From: Botryococcus braunii
Taxonomy: Eukaryota > Chlorophyta > Trebouxiophyceae
Assembly: GCA_002005505.1 (NCBI GenBank)
Contig: KV908363.1
Span: 535,002-552,501 of the forward strand
Direction of reading: 5' to 3'
DNA: 17,500 bases
Shown here one piece after another: positions 1 to 17,500 of this stretch. Position numbers and translations under genes: made by a program. Numbering within the stretch: the first letter of the stretch is position 1; each line of letters opens with the position of its first letter. The notes under the pieces were generated by a model. The model saw only the letters and a list, made by a program, of their open reading frames with translations. It was not told the DNA's origin and searched no databases.

Positions 1-130
1 TTGCCTGCGTGCCTGCCTGGAAGCGTGCTGTGCGTACATGCAAGAGAGCCAGCAGCGGGGGAGGGGGGGGGTGGGAGAGGACGGAAAGGTGCGTGATGTC
101 ACCTGGGGGGTCGGTGTGCATGGGGCACAG

Positions 131-325
131 GTGGACAAGGTACTGGGCCCCGGCAACCAGTACGTGACCGCCGCCAAGATGGTTCTGCAAAACAGCGAAG
201 CCATGGTGGCCATTGACATGCCAGCTGGGCCCTCCGAGGTGCTGGTTATTGCAGACGCGGGTGCCCCCATCCCGCATGTGGCTGCCGATTTGCTCTCCCA
301 GGCCGAGCATGGGCCCGACAGTCAG
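131..325 (+). CDS. HDH: HDH exon a (first exon visible)
   Basis: Acceptor cacag ends at 130 and donor cag|gtttgc follows 325; 65 codons, phase 0 at both ends. It carries the GPGN and DMPAGPSEV motifs and the first two zinc ligands (QAEH). An ATG at 38 upstream is in frame, but the residues before 131 resemble nothing in the family, so 1-130 is read as intron. Confidence 0.93.
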
Positions 326-2104
326 GTTTGCCCCTGTGTCTACGCCTTTGGCTTGTTCGTATGCTCTTCCATGTTCCCCATTGCCGGTATGGATAAGGCC
401 AATGTTGTCAAGTGTGTTTCGTCGGTCATGGGCATCGGACGACACCAGTGGTGGGGTTCGTGTTGCAGACCCATGGCCGTTGTCATTGTCCCTGCCTCCT
501 CCGCTCTCACTCGTGTTGTGATAACGTTCTTTGAGGACTGGCTCTCGTTCATACTGCGATGAAGTTGTTCAAGGACTCGTTCTCACTCATTCTGTGATAA
601 CGTTGATTAATGACTGGCTCTCACTCAGTGTGTGATAGCGTTCAATAAGGACCCGCTCTCACTCATACTGTTATATTGTTGTTTAAGGACTGGCGCTCAC
701 TCATATTGTGATATCGTTGTTTTAAGGGTCGCTCTCACTCATTCTGTGATTTAAGGACTCACATGGGCCACACGTTGTTTTAGTGTCCTTGCCGCGTCAG
801 TCCGTCAAACCTCCCCCTACCCGTCTGCCAAGTCTGCCAGAGTCTTTTGCACAATGCGCAAAGTTCCCAGTGTGCAGGCATTGGTGCACTGCTTGCTCTA
901 GTCTTTGCCAGGCCTGGGGCAGCGCAGACATCAGTCTGCAGATTGTGCGGCAGAAATGCTTTTGTCATCAATGCAAGCGAAGCGCTTTTGGGCATTGGCA
1001 CGGCAGAAGTTTTTCCTGCCATCGGTGCTGCAGAACCGTTGCTGTCGTTGTTTTGCAGCATGAATGGTTCCTGTCATTGTTACAGCAGAAATGTTTCTGT
1101 CCATGTTCTGGCTTTGTTACAGCAGTAATGGTTCTGCCATTAGTGCAGATACGGTTCTGTCTTTGGTACACTGTGTGCTATATACTTTTGCTGGGCCACA
1201 GGCATGCTCCTCTGCTATAAGGCAGCCAAGTAGCCTTGGCCTAATGGACAGGAAAGGGGTCAACATTTGCGATCGCAAGCTAGAAGGTTGGTTGGCCGCA
1301 GGTAGTGCTAGTGGCGCTGCCTGGTGTGGACATTGAGGCAGTACAAGCGGAGGTACAGCGACAGTGCGATGCGCTGCCGCGGGGGGAAACTGCCCGCAGA
1401 GCCCTTTCCCACTCTTGCATTGTCCAGGTGCGCCGTTGCACCCAAGCTGCTCTACCTCGTGCTCAGTCGTGCTTGTTAGTTTTAGAAACAAGCAAGTTGT
1501 CACTCTTGGTTGCCATTACATTTTTGTTACTGTTGGTTGTATACTGCTACTTGTCTTGCGGTCTGTGGAGTTTATTTGTTGTTGGTGAAGGTATGCTTGC
1601 ATTAGCTTCTGCTTTTCCCGTCGTCGGTATTTTTGCTGCTGGTGTTGCAGTTTTGGGCATTCTGTCTGGTATGTGAGCATGTCTGGGCGACATGGGCAAG
1701 GACTTCGCTTCTGGGGACTTCAAGCGCTGATACAGGCGGTCTGATTAGTGCAGTGTATTCATCAGTACTTAGTACACCGAACACAGCACGATTTATGCAG
1801 CTTTGCATGGTTCTATCATGCATCTGGCGGGTGGGAGGTAATGGCGAAGGAGGGCGGTATGGTTGTGCCTACCGAGTCTGATTGGTGAATGGTTACGTTC
1901 ATGTGTGGTGGGGATCAGGTGAGAAGCCGGGAGGAAGCTGCAGAGTACAGCAACATGTATGCGCCGGAGCATCTCATAGTCAACACTGAAGATGCTGAGG
2001 TAAGCCCTCGCTAGCACTCAGCCTCCCCCCCCCTTCCCCCTCACTCTCTCTCTTTCTCCCCTTCGCCCTCTCCCCCCTCTCTATCTCTCTTCCTGCGCGC
2101 GCGC

Positions 2105-2175
<71 letters not shown>

Positions 2176-2657
2176 CGCTCGCGCGCGCGCGCGCACGTGC
2201 GCGCGCCGCGCTTGAGGTTTGCCCGCCTGGGATGGTGGAGGCCGGTGCGTTTATGCTGGGGGAGGAAGAGGGGTTGAGGCAGGCAGGGCAGACAAGGCCT
2301 GGCCATGTCCATGACGAGCCCCAACGTGGGAGGCAAGCAACACGTGGACGTGTGGGGAAAAATGTGCAGGAGTGGCTTCCCCTGCTGGACAACGCTGGCA
2401 GTATCTTTCTGGGGCGGTGGACGCCGGAAAGCGTGGGGGACTACGCATCCGGGACCAACCATGTACTGCCGACGTACGGCTACGCCCGGATGTACAGCGG
2501 GGTGTCCCTCGACTCCTTCCAGAAGAAGATGACGGTGCAGAGCCTCACGCGGCAGGGCTTGCAAGCCCTGGGACCCGCCGTGGCCCACATGGCTGCCATC
2601 GAGGGTTTGGACGCTCACCGACGCGCTGTTACTCTCCGCCTGGGCCTCCCCGACTGA
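131..2657 (+). CDS. HDH: Histidinol dehydrogenase, C-terminal part, four exons (partial at 5' end)
   Basis: This enzyme (EC 1.1.1.23) performs the last two steps of histidine synthesis, oxidising L-histidinol to L-histidine with NAD+ and a zinc ion; in plants it is plastidial. Exons 131-325, 1302-1427, 1919-1999 and 2370-2657 join in phase 0 into 229 residues plus TGA. Family signatures appear in order: [11 protein letters not shown] (residues 6-16), [14 protein letters not shown] (29-42), [12 protein letters not shown] (54-65), YAPEHL (121-126), [20 protein letters not shown] (158-177) and EGLDAH (212-217). The four zinc ligands known from the bacterial enzyme are all present (Gln57, His60, Asp158, His217), as is the catalytic Glu-His pair (124-125). 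The full enzyme is about 430-480 residues, so roughly half lies left of the window. The wording is closest to plant sequences. No promoter is visible because the 5' end is missing. Confidence 0.95.
503..760 (+). repeat. 38-bp minisatellite in HDH intron
   Basis: Seven units begin at 503, 541, 579, 617, 655, 693 and 731, an exact 38-bp period. Each starts with a form of gctctcactcat, continues with ctgtgata and cgttgt, and ends near aaggactg. Units differ by scattered substitutions but not in length, except the last, which has lost about 8-10 bp before ttaaggactc. Confidence 0.9.
950..1165 (+). repeat. Degenerate 25-28-bp tandem repeat
   Basis: A motif like gcagaaatggttctgtcattgt recurs near 950, 1003, 1030, 1056, 1083, 1122 and 1145. 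Spacing varies (mostly 25-28, once about 38) and similarity is moderate, so this looks like an old array. Confidence 0.55.
1302..1427 (+). CDS. HDH: HDH exon b
   Basis: Acceptor ccgcag ends at 1301 and donor tccag|gtgcgc follows 1427; 42 codons, phase 0. It encodes [10 protein letters not shown] through DALPRGE to ALSHSCIVQ, which corresponds to the stretch that follows the QAEHGPDSQ motif in plant enzymes. Confidence 0.92.
1428..1918 (+). other. HDH intron (491 nt)
   Basis: T-rich non-coding sequence bounded by gtgcgc at 1428 and cag at 1916-1918. I see no microsatellite, transposon or RNA gene in it. Confidence 0.85.
1919..1999 (+). CDS. HDH: HDH exon c (catalytic Glu-His)
   Basis: A short 27-codon exon bounded by atcag ending at 1918 and gag|gtaagc after 1999, phase 0. 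It encodes [18 protein letters not shown]. The PEH triplet holds the conserved Glu-His pair (Glu326 and His327 in E. coli numbering). Confidence 0.92.
2000..2369 (+). other. HDH intron (370 nt) with GT/GC tract
   Basis: Bounded by gtaagc at 2000 and gtgcag at 2364-2369. Pyrimidine-rich DNA (2026-2090) is followed by an alternating purine-pyrimidine block (2095-2210) and then unremarkable sequence. Confidence 0.85.
2095..2210 (+). repeat. (GC)n(GT)33(GC)n composite microsatellite
   Basis: An uninterrupted GT tract at about 2108-2173 is flanked by gcgcgcgcgcg on the left and a GC-alternating, slightly imperfect block on the right to about 2210. Nearly all of it alternates purine and pyrimidine. 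Confidence 0.97.
2370..2657 (+). CDS. HDH: HDH terminal exon with stop
   Basis: Acceptor gtgcag ends at 2369; the exon runs 95 codons to TGA at 2655-2657. It encodes [20 protein letters not shown], then [12 protein letters not shown] (zinc-ligand Asp) and [13 protein letters not shown] (zinc-ligand His). The end, LGLPD, falls where plant enzymes also stop. Confidence 0.95.
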   Translation, partial: EWLPLLDNAGSIFLGRWTPESVGDYASGTNHVLPTYGYARMYSGVSLDSFQKKMTVQSLTRQGLQALGPAVAHMAAIEGLDAHRRAVTLRLGLPD

Positions 2658-3571
2658 GTACCTCCTACCCCACGTTTAAAATTGGGAAGCTTCGTGCGAC
2701 CGCATTTGAGAGGTTGGGCATGCGCAGAGCTGCTGGCCATTTTCTGCCTGGGCGACCCAATTGGATTCCCACCTCCCCACCCAACACTGTGGTAGGAAGG
2801 TCGGTTTGTGCGACTCGCCTCGAAAGGTCGGTCATGCGTAGCCGCCTGGTGATGTCTCCGCTTGGTCCTTGGCCCACTTAGGGTCCTTTCCTGCCCGACC
2901 CTTCCGCGACCGCACGGAGGGGATGGACGACGGGTCGGGCGTACACAGCCGATCTGCCCGACCCCGTCTTGGGGATTTGCGCTGAGGGGACCCCGCCTTG
3001 GGTCTCTTCCCGCCTCTATCCTGCTGCTATCGCCGAGGGTTTATAGATGTGGCATCCCCTGATCTTCCCAAGTTTATATTAAATAACAAATGAAGAAATT
3101 CACATTTGTGTCCTTGGATGATTGAAGAGGTCCTAGGTCCTGCGTCGATAAACGTCACCTATTCTCCCACGTGGTCATCTGTATTTGAGAAGTCGTTGAA
3201 TGCGAATTTTGGAATCGTTTATCTCGCGGGCGAGTGCAGCCCCTGGCTTTCACGCATGAGACAAGGGACGCTGTGCGACTCAAGCCTGCTAGACCATTCT
3301 TGTGTCTGCGACACCTGCCGAACAGCAAGCGACAGCTATCGTGATCGCATCCCCAGAGCGATGGGCTCATTGTCAAATGGTTTCAACACCGGTTTCGGTC
3401 ATGGTGCTGCACGTTACCGTGCATGAGCGGGATGGGTTTGTCCACTCTATGTTTCCTAGTCGAAAGCTTTCCTATGCGAAAGCTTTCCTCCGATACTGTT
3501 TATACAGGCAAGCGACTCCGCAAGAGCGTGAGCTGGCTGCTTTTGGCAGATTCAGATATATATGGGCATGC
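2658..3571. other. HDH 3' flank, no gene recognised
   Basis: It probably starts with the HDH 3' UTR. A degenerate duplication of about 50 bp is visible (ttcgtgcgac at 2691 and tttgtgcgac at 2805, spacing about 114). There is a GC-rich hairpin at 2929-2968 and a small direct repeat of cgaaagctttcct at about 3461 and 3477. No clear polyadenylation signal; the nearest A/T-rich segment is at 3075-3095. Confidence 0.6.
2929..2968 (+). other. GC-rich hairpin in HDH 3' flank
   Basis: gacgggtcgggc (2929-2940) pairs with gcccgaccccgtc (2956-2968), leaving one bulged base and a 15-nt loop. It lies about 270 bp after the stop codon, so it may be in the 3' UTR. Function unknown. Confidence 0.6.
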
Positions 3572-3850
3572 ATGTCTAATACCCGTGCACATATACCTAG
3601 TACCGGTGTACCAGTGCCACTGGCACCAAAGTTGCCCAGTACCCAGTATACTGGTGCCACGAGTACAATGTATGCCTAGTACCGTCGTACCGTTGTCACG
3701 AGTATCATATATGCCTAGTACCGGTGTACCGTTGCCACGAGTTTCATATATGCCTAGTACCCGTGCATATGTGCACAGCACCATTAGTCACGTGCCACTG
3801 GTACCGTACATGCCTGTTACCCGTGCCGTATGTGCCTAGTACTACATTGT
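3572..3850 (+). repeat. 39-bp intergenic minisatellite with half-units
   Basis: The motif tgcctagtaccggtgtaccg recurs at 3594, 3633, 3673, 3712, 3751, 3811 and 3833, with a diverged copy at 3572. The central spacing is 39 bp. The outer copies are about 20-22 or 60 bp apart, indicating a sub-unit of roughly 20 bp. Copies contain short palindromes such as taccggtgta and ggtacc-like cores. Confidence 0.8.
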
Positions 3851-4721
3851 ACATGCGGATGCAGGTTTTATAGGTTAAGGAATTTGTGAAACGTTTGACG
3901 AATTCTGTGTCACTGTTTTTTGAGCCTCACACGTGTTAGAGGCCCACGGGAAGGGTTGACAGGACGGGAGGAAACCGGACAGTGCATCTAGAAGGCTCAT
4001 ACTGCTTGAGGCAAAAAAGCGGGGCTTGACATGACACTTTTTATTGCAATTGGTCCCTTTGGGGACTCGAGCTTGGGAATGGAACCAAAGCAGCGAAACT
4101 GGTGGTCCTGGCAACTTCGACGAGGTCACATTTTAACCCGAAATTGCCACAGACTGGGGCTTGTCACGACTCAAAAGGAAGGAGTTGTGCCAAACTCCAG
4201 ACAATGTGGCCGTCGTCGGCGTTTTCAGTGTCACACAGTGCTGGACGGGTGCCTGCTGGACAGCTGTCGACAGACGTCCCGGGTGTTTAGGTAATTGTCG
4301 GCTGGCTCGATACCCATCCACTCCACCTAGCTTGCCTGGACACATTGACATGTCTTCTTTTCCAGAATGTCCCTCCATCGTGTTCACAACAGGACGGAAA
4401 CGACTGCCAACACTCACCCCAGTGCTGGTGGCTGGTTTCCTGGCAGGGCCCTCGCCAATGACAAATTTACAATACAAACCTCAAGCCCTTCCACAGTATA
4501 GCAAGAGAGACCACCCATTGGATAAGCATGGGTCCGTTGTTTCACTCTTTCGCTCTCAAGGAGCACCTTGGTGCAAAGTTCTGCAGCCACCTCACAAGAT
4601 AGCTCGAGGGCCCGCCCCGCCCCCACCCCCCGTTGGGGGGGGGGGTATCATCCCCTGGACCACTGCGAAGAGCATCCTCACCGAGTCGAAAGCTTCGGGA
4701 TCAATGATTCTGACTCGCATC
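3851..4721. other. Intergenic stretch without recognisable gene
   Basis: Open frames here (for example 4161-4727 on +) match no family I know and have no splice or motif support. A run of C followed by a run of G (about 4619-4646) can fold back on itself. Confidence 0.55.
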
Positions 4722-4753
4722 GTTTAGTCCCCAGGATATCCTGGTGACTAAAC
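4722..4753. repeat. 32-bp near-perfect palindrome
   Basis: The centre ccaggatatcctgg (4731-4744) is a perfect 14-bp palindrome. It is flanked by gtttagtc (4722-4729) and its exact complement gactaaac (4746-4753). Only the pair 4730/4745 (c versus t) does not match, so 15 of 16 pairs are complementary. It could form a cruciform or a perfect-loop RNA hairpin. Confidence 0.9.
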
Positions 4754-5100
4754 AGCGCATCAAAGCTTATGTAAACAAGGCCCAGCAGGTTGTGTTTCCC
4801 CGGCTGATTGTGCTGGCCATCAAAAATCACGAAAGTTTTAACTCACAGGAAATACGTCGCCAGCATTTGGACATACTTTCCATCACTGCTTACTGGATTG
4901 GCAAAATCTGATTGCCGCATGGCTTCGTGCAATCGTGCTGCAAACAGAGGAGTGCGTCTAGCCCTACAGGGCGTTCATACGGCCATCAGCAATTACACCA
5001 CTTGATTACGGAGTACATCCTCAATAACATAGAAATCCGCGGTTTCTGACACATGCGTAGCGGACTATAGATTGGATATATTCGACCCGTGTTTGAAAAT
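4744..5100 (+). pseudogene. Possible decayed hAT-family transposase fragment
   Basis: A 55-codon open frame from 4744 to TGA at 4909-4911 includes HLDILSITAYWIGK, preceded by a lysine-rich helix-like stretch. In hAT transposases a similar segment (a Y-x-x-x-T-A-H/Y-W-I pattern) follows the first catalytic Asp region and is followed by L-x-G-F. The same frame after the stop reads LPHGFVQ, and later ITEYILNNIEIRGF, roughly in the expected order. The catalytic Asp residues cannot be placed and stops interrupt the frame, so it is a remnant at best. It could be chance; a profile search would settle it. Confidence 0.35.
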
Positions 5101-5533
5101 GCAGCTGCACACTTAAAGTGGGGATGTCCAGCTTCACAAGGGATGACTGCATGGTGACACTCCCAAACAACATTAGGAAGCCTCCTTAAGCTTATGTACA
5201 CCCAGACATACAAAGACACCGGTGGCGTACACGTTGGCCAGAATACCCAAAATATGGTGAAGCCATCACATGGCCCGTCAGAGCTGCGCTGGAGATCACT
5301 TAAAGCCTTCTCCGTCCCCTGATTTGTTGCCAGCGGAACAGCAGACAGTGATTATGAGACAAGCTGCCACGATATGCCCACACCAGGCACACCCCGCTTC
5401 TCTACTGCTCAGAGTGATGTTGATTCCCAGATTACTGTGGGAACTGACTGCGGTGGCAAATTTGTACCAGGATGTGGACGCCCCCCGCCCCCCCTCCCCT
5501 CCCAAAATTTTAAAAAGCCCGCTCCAGGGGTGT
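5101..5533. other. Intergenic stretch without recognisable gene
   Basis: No coding segment, RNA gene or repeat stands out apart from a C-rich run at about 5481-5507. It may include more of the decayed element to its left. Confidence 0.5.
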
Positions 5534-5772
5534 GTTCAAAGTCCGAACTTCGTCATTTATCTGCACTGTGACGAAGGAATGTGTGACACATGTGTCGCAA
5601 AGGCGTCGCAATCCTGTCGTATCGGCTTGCGAAGTTCGTAACGCTTTGCAAAAATCTCGTATTTCTCTGACCCGAGACGGGCCCAAATTTTGCGAAGACT
5701 TTGTGAAGGGATTACGAAGACCCTTCGTATTTCCTTCGTAATCGATCGTAAAATTTCGTATTATTTTTGAAC
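5534..5772. mobile_element. MITE-like inverted-repeat element (candidate)
   Basis: gttcaaa (5534-5540) is mirrored by tttgaac (5766-5772), and the interior is packed with cgaag/cttcg motifs in both orientations. Local stems include cttcgtca/tgacgaag (5548-5555 with 5569-5576) and attacgaag/cttcgtaat (5711-5719 with 5734-5742). At about 239 bp, non-coding and strongly self-complementary, it resembles a miniature inverted-repeat transposable element. Terminal repeats are short and no clear target-site duplication is seen. Confidence 0.4.
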
Positions 5773-7316
5773 TTGTGACTGGAGTGAGTATGCTGCAGAC
5801 ATGCTTCTCATGCACCCAGTATGTGATGTTGATGTGTCCCAGAAACCCGTCATGCCCTTGTGATGTCTGTTCTCTGAGCACTCGGTGGGGACCAACACTT
5901 CTTTGGCAGTGAATGCCTATATTGGCACCCTGGAGTACCACACTGTTAACATGCATGTTGCTGCACATATTACTGACATAGTAAATTTTGAACCATGCAC
6001 GTGGCAGAGTTCACTGGTGAGAATACGGCATGTATATGGTGTCATGTCAAGAAAGCTCAGCTGAGTTATGCACGGGAATTGCACGGCAATGTACAGGGGT
6101 CAGTAACGCCAAGCACCAGTCGTAATGAAAGTCTCCCAACAAAGGGTGGAGGGGTTGCGCCATTACAGACCCCAGGCGGGGCACGGTTTTGAGCACAGCC
6201 CAGCCCAGGGTTGGCATGGAGACCACCACCTTGACAAGGCATTAATGCCGGATGCATCAATGTTAAACATAGCTGAAGGTACTACGAGACTTCCTCCAGC
6301 AAGTTTTTGCGTCGATCTGAGCTCTGCAGAGGTGGGTACCTCATGCTGTACGGCATGATGTTGCAGTACTTGTCCTGCCTAGTATCACAGTTACAATATC
6401 CCCATACCTGTACGGCATAACATGACAATTTCAACATCTAGGTAGCCCCCTGGGCCCCCCCCCCCCCCCCAACCCACCCTTCGAGTAACCCCTCCAAATT
6501 CTAGTTAACCTCCCCTACCTCGGTAGGGTTTGGCAGTCTGGCAGTACAGTGCAGCCTTTCTCATGACGGCTGTCCCAACACGGCATCCCTTGCATAAATT
6601 CCGGGGACAAGGCCGGCTCGACCCGTCAGAGAAAATCAACCCCAGAGCCCTCCCCATTCCCTCAAGAGGGCATCTTTTTCTAAATACAGGATATGCTTCA
6701 CTTATCTGTTTAAGTATTCCAGGCTTCAACACACTGTTATGACCAGCAAAAATAAAAAACAGAAAAAAGCACTGCTGGTTTGGATGGAGCTGTGCCCGGA
6801 ATCAACTGATAGACTTTTCTCCCGTTACGAACCATATGGACGGGGACCGCACATGCGCGTGCCTGTGCAGCTGTGGATCACATGGTAAACTACTGGGGCA
6901 CACATGTAGGAAGTATGAACACATGTAGACGTCAGTGCGGGAAGCAACTCGATAGCGACATCTGCCGGATCTGGTGCAATTGTCATTTGAGCCCCACCGG
7001 TTCCCCTTCCAAATCCGAGTCCGATGATCTGACACCCCGAAGGAATCACATAACAATCAAGTTGTTCAATCGAGTAAAATCCTCTTCGAGATTCGACCGT
7101 GTGTCGCTGAAATCTGGTACAGCGGCACGTGCTACTTCGCGACATAGAGCCTCCGGAAGGAAAGGTTTTCAAGCTGTCAATCCCTTCCGAACACATGAAA
7201 GAAGAGCACTGGAACACAAGCCATTGTACGAACAGATGATAACAGGAGACTGCGAAGCTATGCATTGACCATGCTGGATGCACAACCTAGCCGGGCTAGT
7301 AGCACAGGGTGCCGCA
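5773..7316. other. Intergenic and probable AP2A 3' UTR
   Basis: The part next to 7316 should contain the alpha-adaptin 3' UTR (reading leftward). A C15-16 run sits at about 6456-6471. An A-rich segment at 6742-6779 is bracketed by accagca and its complement tgctggt. Open frames on both strands at 6825-7283 overlap each other and match nothing known. No convincing poly(A) signal for the minus-strand gene was found. Confidence 0.5.
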
Positions 7317-16818
<9,502 letters not shown>

Positions 16819-17069
16819 CTGCTTGCCCCTCCACTTATTAGTATGGCGTGATGCAACCAGTTTGAAGCACGCAGTTGACAACAGAATTTGAACACGGATA
16901 TTCCTCCAGGCAGTCAGGAACAGAGAAGCAGTAGTAGTTTGGCGGTGGAATGCAGATGAAAACATTTGGAGGCACATGTGCACCGTTGGAGTCCATGGAC
17001 GACAAACGATGGGCCTCCATGCGCGATGCCCCCGCCCCCCCCTCTGGGTGCACACACACACACACACAC

Positions 17070-17167
<98 letters not shown>

Positions 17168-17500
17168 TTTTGCGCAAGGATTGTCCTTCCCAAGGGATCA
17201 GCACGCCAGGTACCGCCAGGGACCGGGGAGACCAGCCCCTGCCTTCCTCCACACACGGGATCGGGGTTGGTGGGGGTACTGGGGAAACCTAGGTACAGCA
17301 TCCTGCAGCAACATAACAGGTGGAGGAGGAAGGGGGATATCAACAGGCTGTCCAGATTCACAATGGACCAAGGACGAGCATGCTGAACTCCCTCCCCACC
17401 TCCCCCCCCTCCTGCCATCCTGAGAGAAACGACTAGGTTGAGATCATTTCATCCAGCGCGACCGCCGCTCATACTCCAACAGTCCGCAGCCCGGACAGCC
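16819..17500 (-). other. Upstream AP2A intron, no exon recognised
   Basis: The sequence upstream of the first visible exon holds a CA microsatellite (17050-17166). No segment resembles the preceding trunk helices of alpha-adaptin in any frame, so the next 5' exon lies beyond 17500 or is too short to recognise. Confidence 0.6.
17050..17166 (+). repeat. (CA)58 microsatellite
   Basis: Near-perfect CA tract with one cg interruption at about 17073. Confidence 0.98.

Larger units (their letters stand above)
326..1301 (+). other. HDH intron (976 nt) with two tandem-repeat fields
   Basis: The intron is bounded by gt at 326 and ag at 1300-1301. It contains a regular 38-bp minisatellite (about 503-760) and a looser 25-28-bp repeat (about 950-1165). 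No credible coding segment was seen inside it. Confidence 0.85.

Noticed and set aside
38..562. 174-residue open frame starting at ATG 38
   Set aside because: Only 131-325 within it is histidinol dehydrogenase; the ends are intron read-through and the ATG is not the gene start.
503..760. CRISPR-like array (also the 36- and 39-bp arrays)
   Set aside because: Units follow each other directly with no unique spacers, and the host is a eukaryote; these are minisatellites.
3085..3110. Poly(A) signal for HDH
   Set aside because: The A/T-rich text here lacks a clean aataaa, and I could not tell it from background.
4161..4727. 188-residue + strand frame
   Set aside because: No recognisable domain, crosses C and G homopolymers, and has no splice or codon-pattern support.
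6825..7283. Overlapping frames of 131 (+) and 152 (-) residues downstream of the AP2A stop
   Set aside because: No family resemblance, no splice evidence, and probably 3' UTR or intergenic DNA.
17433..17500. Possible upstream AP2A exon (minus-strand frame reading LDEMIST)
   Set aside because: It slightly resembles the residues before LLEER, but stops on both sides and the lack of a phase-0 donor argue against it.

Overview
The window is nuclear DNA from a eukaryote, most likely a photosynthetic one (green alga or related lineage). Two intron-rich genes are recognisable. Both match the plant forms of their families better than the animal or bacterial forms I know. All inferred introns are GT-AG, with CAG acceptors and a G in front of almost every donor GT. 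I cannot name the genus.

Left part (131-2657, + strand): the last four exons of histidinol dehydrogenase, the final enzyme of histidine synthesis. The splice phases agree and the frame ends in a normal stop. The N-terminal half lies left of the window. Middle (2658-7316): a gene-poor stretch of about 4.7 kb between two convergent genes. It holds a 39-bp minisatellite, a 32-bp near-perfect palindrome, a probable decayed hAT transposase fragment, a MITE-like inverted-repeat element and homopolymer runs. Right part (7317-16818, - strand): fourteen exons of the alpha subunit of the AP-2 clathrin adaptor, covering most of the HEAT-repeat trunk, the hinge and the appendage (ear) to the stop codon. 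Its 5' exons lie beyond base 17500 or were not recognised.

The two genes are metabolically unrelated (amino-acid synthesis versus endocytosis) and simply converge. The distinctive property of the region is its non-coding DNA. Almost every intron carries a long dinucleotide tract (GT/CA or GA/CT, often 30-50 repeats) or a minisatellite (38, 36, about 65 or about 80 bp), whereas the intergenic stretch has no comparable dinucleotide tract. The most interesting single object is in the alpha-adaptin intron at 14471-15078. There a 33-bp inverted repeat with an 8-nt loop is built partly from a copy of the 3' end of the neighbouring exon, giving a miRNA-precursor-like hairpin that could also pair with that exon.

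No tRNA, rRNA, CRISPR array or promoter could be supported. Long ORFs made of poly(VC), poly(HT), poly(RE) or poly(LS) are translations of microsatellites, not genes.
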